Below are positions 45,829 to 57,044 of a DNA stretch of 64,000 nucleotides, one piece after another. Made by a program: the position numbers and the translations under genes. Below the pieces are notes generated by a model that saw only the letters and a list, made by a program, of their open reading frames with translations, did no database searches and was not told the DNA's origin. How positions within the stretch are numbered: position 1 is the first letter of the stretch; each line of letters opens with the position of its first letter. The stretch comes from Symmetrospora coprosmae (lineage: Eukaryota > Basidiomycota > Cystobasidiomycetes > Symmetrosporaceae): assembly GCA_008802785.1 (NCBI GenBank), contig VUYT01000018.1, positions 186,001 to 250,000 on the forward strand. Direction: 5' to 3'.

Positions 45829-46167
45829 CTTGACGGTTGTCGCGGAGAGTACGACGAGTGCAGTATAAAATATCTCGTTGCGAGCTGGCAGAAGCAGGAG
45901 CTTGAAGCGTTTTTCTGCATCCCGCCGAGCCTTTGTCCGTGCGCACGTGCGTGAACGACATCGATGACACCGGCGGGAAAGGACGTCCACACGGGTTGCC
46001 TCTTGACCAGGCAGACGTCGCGCGCTTGCAAATCCCAGTCAACGCTCCCAGTCAACGCCCTACGCATCGCGCTCGCTGTGAGCCGCAGCGACGCGGACTC
46101 TGCATGTTCGTGCCTCGGCTGACCGTGTCCGGCCCGTCCTACGAGTACGCAGACGACGTACCAAACA
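45829..46167. promoter_or_regulatory. Divergent promoter region INP54/F-box gene 1
   Basis: The 339 bp separate opposite start codons. A TATA-like TATAAAATA occurs at about 45864-45872, reading toward the F-box gene. No other element is recognised. Confidence 0.4.
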
Positions 46168-47067
46168 ATGATCAAACTGCTCGACCTCCCATTCGAAATG
46201 CTCGAACGCATTGCGAGCTGCGTCGTTACCGCAGAGAACGATGGACGCTACGGCCCCCCGAGGCGAAGCAGCCTACGACTCCGCCTGATCAATCGCATCT
46301 TCGAGGCCGCATTTCTGCCTGCCTTCTTCCGGGACCTGGAGACGTACGTCCACCGCTCAGAAGAGCGGCCCGAGCTTCCGGTGTTCGAGCGCATGGCGAC
46401 CCTTGCGTCGCGGCTTCAGATGGGGAAGCATACTCAGTTTCTCACGATTTACGGCCTGCAAAAGAGATGCCGCGTATCAAGGGAATTTGGCGATCTGTCC
46501 CTCCTGTCCGCCTTCCCGGGTCTACGGCGCCTCTCGCTTCATCAATGCAGCTTCAGATTTTCGAAAGCTCTGTCCGACGACATCGTCATGCATACACTCA
46601 CCCTGCTATCAATCGACTGTTGCGATGCCGGGAGCTCTGAGACGTTGGTCATGGAGATAACGCAACGCTGCCCCAGGCTGCAGCATGTCAGCCTCACAGT
46701 CTGGGACGACGAGTCTCAGTCACATCAAAGGCCTGTCATCAACCTTCCCTCACTCGGCCTGACTCTCGAATACGTCGAATACGGCATAGCCGGATCCATG
46801 CTGCGATCGTTCCTCGCCGAGAGCGCTTATCGACCCAAGGTGCTGTCGATTGCGCTCGACGACTACATAGATACCGAGGACACGTCCGCGTTTGCCGCAC
46901 ATTTTGCAGGCGACGGTCTCTCCGCCTTCTTCACATCTCCCGTCCTATCCGGCGCTACCAAACTCCGGCTCGTCGCGTCCGGCAACCCAGAGCTGTTTGA
47001 CGCATTCGCTGCGCTGGCCGCTCGTCTGCGTCAGGCTAGCAATCTGCAGGTGGAGGTGAGCACGTAG
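46168..47067 (+). CDS. F-box protein, tandem paralogue 1
   Basis: Single exon, 299 aa. The N-terminus MIKLLDLPFEMLERIASCVV and LRLRLINRIFEAAF form an F-box-like motif. The rest has leucine-rich-repeat character (LLSAFPGLRRLSLHQCSF, ITQRCPRLQHVSLTVWD). F-box proteins bind Skp1 and present substrates to an SCF ubiquitin ligase; the substrate here is unknown. The next gene downstream is a clear paralogue in the same orientation. Unlike most genes in the window it has no introns. A GTGAGC near the end (47056) could be an unused donor. Confidence 0.78.
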   Translation: MIKLLDLPFEMLERIASCVVTAENDGRYGPPRRSSLRLRLINRIFEAAFLPAFFRDLETYVHRSEERPELPVFERMATLASRLQMGKHTQFLTIYGLQKRCRVSREFGDLSLLSAFPGLRRLSLHQCSFRFSKALSDDIVMHTLTLLSIDCCDAGSSETLVMEITQRCPRLQHVSLTVWDDESQSHQRPVINLPSLGLTLEYVEYGIAGSMLRSFLAESAYRPKVLSIALDDYIDTEDTSAFAAHFAGDGLSAFFTSPVLSGATKLRLVASGNPELFDAFAALAARLRQASNLQVEVST

Positions 47068-47570
47068 GCATGTAGACATGGCGGAGGAGGGACGTCAGGA
47101 ATCAGGGAGCACCGTGAGGGTGGTCGACTCGGCCATGATAGCGACGAAGTGACGGGATGGGCAGCGCGACGAGAATCGTCACCAAGGGCGAGACCACATG
47201 CGTAGAAGTCGATCGTCTCAGCGAGAGAGGACTAGGGGCGAGATGGAAGGCACGCGCGCCTAGACGGACTTTAGGCGATGTGCGGGGCAGCACACGGGCA
47301 CGAGAGCGAGTGCGAGTGCGCGAGGAGTGGACCGATTTTGTAGTGCGTGTGCGTGAATTAGGAGTGAGCAATTGAGGCTGCACTCCCACCGTGTCGACGC
47401 GGAGAAGCCGAGTTGTCTCCCGACCAAACACCCGCACAACCCTCATAGGCAACACTCGAACCTAAGGCTCTGCAGTTCAACGTGTTGCACGACACGCAAG
47501 GTGAGGCTCAAGAGGGTCATGTTGCTCTACTGGAGTGCGGTTGACCGTCAGTCCGCCTGAAGGCGCAAGG
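47068..47570. other. Spacer between the tandem F-box genes
   Basis: The 503 bp include a purine-rich GCGAGTG-type degenerate run near 47300-47330. I see no extra gene. Confidence 0.45.
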
Positions 47571-48572
47571 ATGGTCAAACTCATGGACCTCCCCTTCGAA
47601 ATGCTCGAGCGCATTGCAAGCTTCGTCGCATCTGCCGAAAGTAATGCACGGAAGGGAAAACGAGACTTCCTCCGTCTCCGCCTCGTTTCTCACAGCTTCA
47701 CGTCCGCCTTGATGCCCACGTCCCTGCGGAACATTCGCTGCCTTGCATACGCAGGCCAACGAGGCACCGCCGAGCGGCCTTTACTCGAGCAAATGGCAAT
47801 CATTGCAAAGCGTAGCCAGATGGGCCACCACGTCAGGTCTCTCTCGGTAGACTGCATCAGCACGCACTGCAAGGAGACGCTCCCGGTGTCCCTTTCGCTT
47901 TCAGTGCTATCGGCCTTTCCTCGCCTTGAGCGCTTCACCCTTCTCAATGGCGGCGATCGCACCATCCAGGTCGGATTTGGCACATCTCCACAGACCTCGT
48001 GAGCTCTCCTCACGCATTTCGAGCTCAAGTGTGACACAATCGCCGCTCACCACGATGTCGTCAGGCAGCTCTCGGCGCAATGCCCCAATCTACAGCACGT
48101 TAGCATCACGGCCAACGGCTCCGGATTGACGGACATGTCAGGAACCATCGAGTTACAGTCGTTGTCGATCGCGTGGGACAGCTGCCATTCAGGTTCGGAG
48201 ATGGACATCTTCCTCGCTCGAAGTCCTTACCGGCCCAGGCACCTCTCCCTATCGCCTTGCCTCCTCTGCTACGACGACGCCCTCTTCGAGAGTGCCTTAT
48301 TAGATGATGAGGAGGGAGTAGGAGGTTCTGCAGACACGCTGCTGCTACATGGGCTGCACGAGTCACCCGTTCTCGCCCGGACGACTACAGTCTGCATTCT
48401 CGCCTCCGGCCACACGATCCTTCAGTCAGCTCTGCATAGCGTACGCGAGCGTCTGTTGAGCTGTATTCCTGGGCTCACGGAAGTGGAGGTCCTGGAGGAA
48501 GCAGGTGGCAGAAGGAAACATGGCACATCGGTGCTGTCTGTGGGCAGCAGAGAAGAACGGGACGCTGCCTGA
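47571..48572 (+). pseudogene. F-box protein, tandem paralogue 2, interrupted by in-frame TGA
   Basis: From ATG 47571 the frame encodes MVKLMDLPFEMLERIASFVA, nearly the same F-box start as paralogue 1, then LLSVLSAFPRLERFTLLNGG-like sequence. TGA at 48000-48002 stops it after 143 aa. The same frame stays open to 48572 and still matches paralogue 1 (QCPNLQHVSI versus RCPRLQHVSL; LARSPYRPRHLSLS versus LAESAYRPKVLSIA). Two readings are possible: a recently disabled copy, or a functional gene with a 66-nt intron (47999-48064, GTGAGC to TCAG) that removes the stop and keeps frame, giving 311 aa. The second would delete residues that paralogue 1 retains, so I lean slightly to a pseudogene. Confidence 0.55.
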
Positions 48573-49068
48573 CCACGCATCCAAGCAAGAAAGCACAGAG
48601 GTATGTGAATATCACGAGGGTCCATACGGATGGAAGTGCCCGCAGAAGGCGGTCGACGACAGTGACCAACGCGAGGGGCGTGCACGTGCCGTGCAAAGCA
48701 AGGGAGGGAGGAAGCAGGATGAATTAGACCACGCGCAGCTGCTGTTGTGCATGTAGTGCGTACGGTACGACCCACACCAATCGTAAGATGCGTCTGTTCG
48801 TCCGCAAGATGGATGTTCCGAGTGACGGGCGTGAGTCACACTCTACGTACTGTAGCTGTCTGTGCCTGCGCGTTGCTGTCACGAGTCAGCCCTTGAGGCA
48901 CCCTTGAGCTTCTCACCACTGCGATTCGATTGCTTCATACCGCTCCTACACGCCAAGCTGTGGTCACTGAGGAGCATCGCGACCTTGCTACGACCCGCTC
49001 GCCTCAGCTGCAGCCGCCTTCCACCGTTCTCTCCCCCCGGCTTCACCACCTTTCACAGCAACCGCAGG
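48573..49068. other. Intergenic and 5' leader region of ArgRS gene
   Basis: The 496 bp contain the ArgRS promoter. The last ~200 bp lack any ATG and are open in the ArgRS frame (see the next two entries). Nothing else is recognised. Confidence 0.5.
48937..49068 (+). other. Possible non-AUG mitochondrial targeting extension of ArgRS
   Basis: In frame and continuous with the ArgRS start, this stretch encodes residues such as LRSIATLLRPARLSCSRLPP and GFTTFHSNRR: rich in Arg, Ser and Leu, without acidic residues, ending in Arg-Arg before the Met. That is what a mitochondrial presequence looks like. There is no ATG, but in-frame TTG and CTG codons are present. Yeast ALA1 and GRS1 use non-AUG starts for exactly this purpose. 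Evidence here is sequence character only. Confidence 0.4.
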
Positions 49069-51375
49069 ATGGCGTCCACCTCCACAAACTCGACCCTGTT
49101 CGCAGGGCTGCCCACTATCCCGGTCCTGGCAGGGACGCAGCCAGAGCGCAATGTGTTTGACGCGTTCCGCCTCGCCATTGCCGAGCAGGTCCACCGCACC
49201 CTGCCGCAGGTCGAGCTCGCCAAAATTTACGAGGGCATCATGGTCGGAGCCAAGGGATGCGACTGCAATATCGCGCTGCCCAGGTTCAGGCTCAAAGAGG
49301 ATGGCAAAGTCTTGGCCAAGCGGATCGCGGACGAGGTGTGTTGTCCGCTGCTGCCGTTGCCGTTGCCTTTGGGCATCCCCGTGCCTCGTCTACGCCGTGC
49401 TGACCCCGGTCTCTGTATGCACCGCACCACATGCAAGTTTGTGCCTAATGACTTTATCGCAAAAGCGGAAGCAGCGGCCGGCTCGCCGTTTGTCAACTTC
49501 CATTTCCATACGCCCACCCTGAACCGCCTGGTGCTGCACCAGATCAACCAGCTCAACTACCTCGAGACCGCGCCCGTCACTGCTGCAGCAACGACGAGCA
49601 GCAGCGAGGAGAATGGAAGCGAGACGGCTGCCGCACCCTCAAAGCGCGTGCTTGGCATCCACCACGGCTACGGCACCAACACGCTCGGAGCAGGCAAGAC
49701 GGTCCTCCTCGACTTCTCTTCGCCGAACATTGCCAAACCCTTCCACGCGGGTCATCTGCGGAGCACCATTATCGGCATGTTCTGCGCCAACATCTACACG
49801 GCATCGGGATGGAACGCCATCAAGATGAACTACCTCGGCGACTGGGGAAAGCAGTACGGTATCCTGGCAATCGGGTTTGAGCGGTACGGCTCGGAGGAGA
49901 AGCTGCTCGCCGATCCGATCAAGCACCTGTACGACCTGTATGTGCAGATTAACGACGATGCCCGCGCGGAGGTCGCCGCGCTTATCGAAGGCGAGCGCAA
50001 GCGCTTGACAGAAGAGGCAGAGGCAAAGGGCGAGAAGGCGACTGTCATCGGCAACGACAAGGTGCCCGTTGTGCTCACGCCAGAGCTGGAAGTGCAGCGA
50101 TCAGAGAAGGAGTGGGCGGACGCGCAGTCCAAAATCCACAGCGCCGCTCGACAGCTCTTCCGCCGGATGGAGGACGGCGAGCCGGACGCGCTCGCCATCT
50201 GGAAGCGGTTCCGCGACCTGTCAATCCTCAAGTACAAGGAGATCTACGCCCGCTTGAATATCGAGTTTGACGTGTACTGGGGCGAGTCGCAGGTGCAGCA
50301 AAAATCGCAGGACGATGCGGTTGCAGAACTCGAGAGGAGGGGCCTCGTCCACACGGACCAGGGCGCGCTCCTGTGCCAGGTCAGCAAGAAGCTCGGCAAG
50401 GTCCTCATCAGGAAGCGGGATGGCGCGACGCTCTACATGACGAGGGATATTGGCGGCGCGCAGGAGCGGTACGAGACGTACAAGTTCGACAAGGTGAGCT
50501 CCACTCAACCCATCCGAAGGGACAGAGGCCAGAGCTGATGCGTATTCACGCACCGCCGCAGTCCATCTATGTTGTCGCGAATCAGCAAGAATTGCACTTC
50601 CAACAACTGTTCGAGATCTGCAAGCAGATGGAGTACCCCTGGGCCAACGACCTGCAGCATGTCGGGTGAGTGGCCGACATTGCGGTTAACATCGTCGCGC
50701 TGGCAGTATGTCTTAGACCTCCTCTCCCCTTTTTGCAGCTTCGGCATGGTTGCAGGCATGTCAACCCGAAAGGGGACAGTCGTGTTCCTCGAGGATATCC
50801 TCAACGAAGCCAAGACAGTCATGCACGAGCAGATGGCTTCGAACGAGGAAAAGTACGCGCAGATCGAGGACCCAGAGTACACGTCGGATGTCGTGGGCAT
50901 CACTGCGGTGAAGGTGCAGGACATGGCGGGCAAGCGAGGGAACAATTACGACTTCAACTGGAAGCGCATGACGTCGTTCGAAGGCGACACGGGCCCGTAC
51001 CTGCAGTACGCGCACGTCCGCCTCGCCTCTGTCGAGCGTAAGAGCGCGCCCGAGGTCGTGCTCCCGCCCCCTTCGGAGCGAGCTGCGCAGATCGACACGA
51101 GCGTCCTCACCGAGGCAAAGGCGCGCGACCTGGCCATCCTCCTCGGCAGCTACCCGGACGTCATCAAGAAGGCGCAAGAGACGCTCGAGCCGAGCAACAT
51201 TGTCACGTACCTCTTCCGCCTCTGCCACGCCATCTCGTCCGCGTGGGAGGTCCTGCTCGTCCGCGGGCAGCCGAAAGAGGTCGCGCTTGCCAGGCTGTGG
51301 CTCTTTGTCGGCGCGAGGGACGTGCTCGCCTCAGCCATGAAGATTCTGAGCCTGACGCCGCTCGAGCGCATGTAG
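49069..51375 (+). CDS. Arginyl-tRNA synthetase
   Basis: Four exons: 49069-49335, 49438-50493, 50562-50665, 50739-51375, encoding 687 aa from the first ATG. The class I HIGH signature is SSPNIAKPFHAGHLRSTIIG (about residues 185-203). Further ArgRS blocks are NYLGDWGKQYGILAIGF, RKRDGATLYMTRDIGGAQER and YVVANQQELHFQQLF. GMSTRKGTVVFLEDIL stands at the KMSKS position. The C-terminal anticodon-binding domain ends SLTPLERM, close to the usual PLERM end. Family knowledge: charges tRNA-Arg. Intron 1 (102 nt) is in frame and stop-free; intron 2 acceptor is CCGCAG. The upstream in-frame leader may encode a mitochondrial form. Confidence 0.96.
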
Positions 51376-51627
51376 CGGGTGCGCGGTGTCCGCCCTTGTT
51401 GGCTAGGTGTACCAGATGACTAGCAGTGACAGATCCGGGTGCCATTCGAGCTGGGTCAATGACATGTCCTGCGGAGCCTGTGACCCTTCGCCTGCGCCTG
51501 GCCGCGGGTGGCCTCCACTTGCCCGTTGCCCTTTGCCCTTTGCCTTTCCTTGCCGCCATCAATCCGCCCAGAGCAGCTCATCGTTGCAGAAGGAGGAAGG
51601 AAGGAAAGAGAGACAGAGAGGCGAGAA

Positions 51628-54600
51628 ATGTCCCTCCTCGAGCCGGCCTTTGACGACTATGCCGCCGGGCTGCCCGACCCGGGCCAGCTCGAGACGCCCG
51701 CCGACATCCTCGCGGCGCTGCGGCAGCTCGAGGCGGAAGAGTCGCAGATTGACGAGGAGCTCAGCGCAATGATGGACGACCACGCGCTGCTGGATACGCT
51801 CCTCGACCGCATAGACAGCGTCAGACCCGTGGTGGAGCAGGTCCAGCTCGAGGCGGGCGAGCTCGCGCGCCGCGTCGACGAGACGGCCGACGTCGCAGAG
51901 CGCATCAGCGGGAAGGTCAGGCAGCTGGATCTTGAGCAGGTGGGTCGCGCATAGATGTGAATTGGTGCCGCTGTCTCGTGTCGTACCGCCGCATCTGATT
52001 ACAGCGCGCTTTCGGCCAGTCTCGCGTTCTCGAGTCGATTGAAATGGTGCAGGCAGTCCAAGATCTGAAGGTGGGGAGCGCATACCGGCTCGATGGAAGG
52101 GACTACAACGTGCAGCTCATCTCCCTCCGTTGTGGCCCTCACAGACCTCGCTTGCAGCTCTGGCCTCGGCGAGGGAGAAGGGCGACTTCGAGGCCGCGAC
52201 GCGCAACATCCAGCGCGCCATGGCCGTCGATAAAGCCATCAGCGGGAGCGCCTTCGCAGAGGCAGTGGTGGTGAGCGCCCTATCGACGATTACCCGTTAT
52301 AGATATAGGGGCTTTGACCTGATGAGCGACACATGCCCACACAGCCTACCGGCGAGCTCCCCCTACCGCCGCTGCAAGCGATAGAGGAGTTCAGGGCATC
52401 GCTCCTGACCACCTTCCTGCGCGAGTTTGAGCGGGCCAGCTCAGAGCGCGATGAGGCGAATACAAGCCGGTCAGTCCCGCTCGTAACTCCTTCAGTACAT
52501 CGCCCATTCTAACGCATGCTGTACATTTCCACGTTGCTCTTCCCAGATTCTTCAAGCTCTTCCCTATGATTTCGGCCGAGCACGAAGGTCTGGATGCGTA
52601 TGCCAAATTCGTATGCGGTATCGTCAGCAGCCGTTCGAAAGGCTCGCTACAGCAACAGGGTGGGCCTGTCCCCCTTCACATGATTGCGGAGAGCGCCTAC
52701 TGACGCAGTCCCACTGCATAGCATCCTCTCCGACCTTCTTTGCATCACTTCTTACGCCACTGTTCGAGCAGATCGCTCTCATCATCTCGCAACACCAACC
52801 CGTTGTCGAAAAGTACTATGGAGCAGGTCGCATGCTGCCTGTGGCTGCGAAGTTACAGGACGAATGCGACAGACAGGCCAACGCCATCCTATCACAATGG
52901 GAAGAAGAGCGCCGTCCCTCACGCCGGATACAGGAGACGCAGCGGTACCGCTACCCGCACCTGGCCGCCCTTGCCGCGCCGCCCCAGACGGCGCAGCCCG
53001 CAGGCGTCGCTGCCCTGAAGCGGCCGTACCAGCAGCTGTCAAGGCAAGGCACGCAGTCGAATCTCGCTCCCATCGCCGCAGAAGAAGAAGCGGTCGATCC
53101 GCGCGACATCGACGCCCTCCTCACCGAGCTATCGCAGATCAGCGGCCGTTGGCAGTTGTACCGGAGATTCCTCTATGGTCGCCTCAACGTGAGTGAGATT
53201 GGCGGTCTTGTTCGTCACATCACACAGCACGTCTCCACTCTTCTCCCCCACATCCTCGACATATGATGACAACATATTCGATAGAGAAACAACAAAGACA
53301 TGCAAGGCTTTCTGACTTCCAGATTGACGAAAGCTCTCTTTAAACGTCTGAGCCTCCCCTCCTTCGCTCGCCCACATCTTCCCTCCTTCTCTGTTGCCAC
53401 GGCCCTTCACCGAAGTGGATAAGGCAATGCTGATACCTGCTTTCTCCGACTACTAGATTGAAGACGAGCCGACATCTTCAAATCGCATGCTGCCGAGTCC
53501 GCAAATCCAGGACAGCCCACAATTTGACTTCCGGAGTCCACATCCGGAGAGCGATACCTCGCTGAAGCCTCCGGCAGGAGTAGGGCCTCAGGAAGCGACG
53601 CTAGACATTGTGGAGCAGTCTTCCTTCCGCGCCAGTCTGGACAGGCAGCTACATACAGTGTTTGAGCCGCTCGAGCTGTGGTACCTCCGCTCGAGTCTCG
53701 AAAAAGCCCATCAGCTGGACGAGCCCGACATGTACAGCCGGCCCTTCCTCTCTTCGAGTCTCGACGACGCCTTCTTCATTCTCAAGAAGGTCCTCCTCCG
53801 CCTCGTCACGTGTGCATCGCTCACCACGCATCGCAGGATGTGTTCGGAGGTGCGGACAGTCATGGATAGGGACTTTGGCGACATTCTCCGACGCAGGATG
53901 GACAGCGTCTGGAGCGGCATCACCAGCACGGCACAGGCGGCCAGGGCCAAAGAGGAGGACAAGGCGAGGCAAGGCTTCATCGTCTACGCCAACGACCTCG
54001 ACACTGCTGCGGACTACATTGCAAGGCTCGTCGATGACGTAGTCGAGTCTGAATCGCTCGAACAGTCGTACTTCCTGCGCGGCGAGTACCAGCAGGCAAG
54101 GGAAGCCATTGAGGGCACCAAGACTCTGCAGGACAAATTCAGAGCGACTCTGAAGGTAAGGCCTTGTGTTGTGCAGGATCTGTACTCGGTCGCTGTGCTG
54201 ACCATCGTTGCCCTTCGTGCCTGTAGTCTGGTCTGGAGCAGCTATTCAACCAGCTCGTGCGCCCACGTCTCCGACCCCTGATAGCTGACTGCTATAAGGA
54301 CGTCAGCTACGTCCTCGATGAGGACAGCTATGGAGAAGCCGAGTACCAGGACGTGGTCCGTAAGCGGTTCGTCAAGCTCTGGGAGAGCCTCCTCGAGCCG
54401 TACAGGGAGACCTTCACGCCCGCCAATTACCAGATGGTCTTCAGCCTGATAATCAGCGTGCTGGCGCGTCTGTGGGAGCTCCACCTCAAGAGTATGCGCG
54501 TCTCGGAACTCGGGGCTCTCCGCTTCGATCGTGACCTCCGCTCCGTCACCTCTTTCCTGTCGAGCCAATCGCCGTACGGCGTCAGTGTCATCAGAGAGAG

Positions 54601-54802
54601 CTTTGCCCGCCTACAGCAAATCGCCAACCTGCTCAGCGTGGAGACGGTGAGCATTCTCGCGAAGACGTGAGGGCTCAAAGGGCGCAAGCTGACCAAGTCA
54701 CTTCTTGCCATACAGGCCAGCGACGCGGATGATCTGGCCACAAGCAATGGCTGGAAGCTATCGCAGCAGGACATGAGCGTCTACTTCGCTCTGAGGACAT
54801 GA
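51628..54802 (+). CDS. COG4: Conserved oligomeric Golgi complex subunit 4
   Basis: Nine exons: 51628-51939, 52020-52070, 52145-52270, 52345-52469, 52547-52659, 52722-53188, 53457-54155, 54227-54646, 54716-54802, encoding 799 aa. Cog4 landmarks: VRQLDLEQSRVLESIEMVQA, AATRNIQRAMAVDKAI, FFKLFPMISAEHEGLDAYAK, then HQPVVEKYYGAGRM, FEPLELWYLRSSLEKAHQLD and LVDDVVESESLEQSYF. The ending NGWKLSQQDMSVYFALRT fits the family. Family knowledge: a lobe A subunit of the COG vesicle tether for intra-Golgi retrograde transport. Exon 2 could instead start at 52005, adding five residues. Intron 6 is unusually long (268 nt). Convergent with PALC, 147 bp apart. Confidence 0.94.
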
Positions 54803-54949
54803 CGTGCGGATGGATTTGTCTCGCTTAGGGAGTCTCGATACCACAATTACCCCGGTGCGTTTCGTATGCCGTCCAGCTCGGAAGGGCCTCAATCGTGTAG
54901 CATAGTGTCATTGCAGTCCTCGCTATTGTCAATGTCCGCAACTCTTGCA

Positions 54950-56696
54950 TCAGAAGTAGTTGCTCTGGGCGTGCGGCTGGTCTACCTCGGATGCATCGCT
55001 ATCGCTAACTTCGCCTTCGCGGAGATTGAATGCCGCCGCTTGCGCTGCTAGAGCTGCATCACTCGCCTCGAGGTCTGCGTTTCTCCGAGATGCAAAAGCA
55101 GGTGCTGGGAGTGTGTACGGCCGCTGTGCGAGCGCTGATCGGCCGGCCGGAGTCTGCGAGAGCAGTGTAGCTTCTGCCGGGATGGGCTGAAAGAGGACGG
55201 TCCCGTTCGTACGCTTGTACCCCTTCAGGAAAGCGTCAATGTCCTCGAGCTCCTCGCTCAGCCGATCCTTGCGCTTCGCACGCTCGACCTTGCCCTTGTT
55301 CCGCCCCGGCAGCGATATTCTCCCTTTGCCTTGCAAGCCCGTCACGCCCGACCGTGCCATTTCGAGCCACGCAATAGCCTCGCCAATCTTGTTGCCGTTT
55401 TCGCCGGCATCGACGCCGAGCCACTTGTACGATAGTGCCGATGAGAAGGCGCGTCCGTCAGAGAGGTACGTCCGGAGATCCTGCGAGATCCCTTCGGACG
55501 CTTCATCCGTCGAGGAGTTGGACGAAACCTGCCTGTCCTTGCGCATGTTGAGTAGGGTGCTGGCTTTCCCGCCCAGCCCGCGAGAGGCGATCCCGTCGCT
55601 GCTGCCGATGCCACCGGAATTACTGACGGACTTGCCGAGCGACCGTGCTGCATCGTACTGCGTATACACGTTGAGGTAGAGCTTTGAGAGCAGTGATGGC
55701 GAAGGATGTCCGCGCGCTAAGGGCGGCCCTGGGCGGATCGTTGCTTCGGCCATGTTGACTGACTTTGAGAGCAGACGTCGAATGGCTAGCTTCTCAGCGT
55801 CGGCCAGGCAGATCCTGCGGGAGCGGCAATGGTGTGGTCAGATTGCGGCACATGTCTGTACGGCCGGTCGACGCTTTGCGCGGAGGCGGGGGCAGAATGG
55901 ATCGATCCTTACTTTCCGAGAGCGCTCGTAACTTCCCTCGTCGTCTCAGGCGGTCTTCCTTTGATATCGTTGCCACTTGCTTCCCACTCTGGGATGACAT
56001 TCTCCGACAAGTAGCGCAGGACCCCCGCGGCTCTGCAGAGCGTGTCCGCAGCCGAATTGATTTGCTCGTCGCAGCGCTTTCGCTCTGGCTCGGGCGTACC
56101 GGCGTCTCGCTCGTACTGCCCGACAGAGTGAACGATGTGGGTAGCCGAGTTGCTCAGGGCGAGAGCGTACGTGAGAAGGACAAAGACGAGTTCGTAGTGG
56201 CTGTGATGCGGGTGTAACCATGTCAGTGTCTGCTTGCACGGCTCGGCCCCGAAACACCTGTCTCGCCCACGCACAACGACGGCATGGACACCCTGCCTAG
56301 CTTCGCATTGGTTGTGGATAGGGTAGACCTCCAGTCGAAGACGGGTATGCCCCTGACGAGGAGGCTGTCGTTCTCGGTGCAGCGTATGATCGCTAGCAAG
56401 TGCGGGACATAGTCTTGAAGGGCCTGCAAGCACGGCACAGCTCAGCCCGCTCGACTTAGCATGAGCCTCGAGCTTCGCATCAGCCATTCAGAGCATTTCT
56501 TCGAACTGACTGTCGCGCATCCTGTCCAGTCCTTGTTGCTGGCCTGCGCCCTCCGCGTCTCCTTCAGGACGGCCCTCACGCGACTCCGGGCTGCCGTCGC
56601 CCGCGCCAGGTCGCCCGCATGCGCATTCGTGGGATCAGAGACGATGCTCGAGAACTTGATGGCGCCCGTCGTGGGCAGAGAGTAGAGGAAGCTCAT
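54950..56696 (-). CDS. palC: pH-response regulator PalC (BRO1 domain)
   Basis: Four exons: 56696-56511, 56423-56275, 56200-55913, 55814-54950, encoding 495 aa. MSFLYSLPTTGAIKFSSIV is a typical PalC start. VFDWRSTLS, HYELVFVLLTYALALSN, KICLADAEKLAIRRLLSK and the signature YKWLGVDAGENGNKIGEAIA follow. Family knowledge: PalC is a BRO1-domain protein that links the ambient-pH receptor complex at the plasma membrane to ESCRT-III (Vps32) in the fungal Pal/Rim pathway. The C-terminal ~130 residues are basic then disordered. Intron 2 uses the GTGCGT donor at 56274, chosen because only that phase gives HYELVFVLL. None of the other Pal genes is in the window. Confidence 0.93.
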
Positions 56697-57044
56697 GTCC
56701 TCGGCTGCTATTCATCCGCAAGAGAGAGAAGAACAGGCGGAGCAGCGTCTCTATACAGGAAATGGAGACTGATGCGACTTCGGAGGACACAGGCTTGGCA
56801 TTGACAGTCAGTCAAAACGACCATCGCTGGCAGAGGCACACAACTACTGGCCACACAGCTACTGACGAGTATATACTGTACAAGCTCATCAAGTCACCGT
56901 GCATTCCCAAAGTCCCCTCGCGTTTCCACCCATATCGGCCCTCGCTCGACTATACTCCCTATAACCCCCTTCACTGTCTGTTTGGCATAATGGTCTGCGG
57001 CCGCTCTCCGCCTGATCCCGTCACTTTCGCAACGCGTTTCCTTC
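56697..57044. other. Intergenic between PALC start and secreted-protein gene stop
   Basis: The 348 bp should hold the PALC promoter, including a TATA-like AGTATATACTG near 56869-56879. Nothing coding is recognised. Confidence 0.4.
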
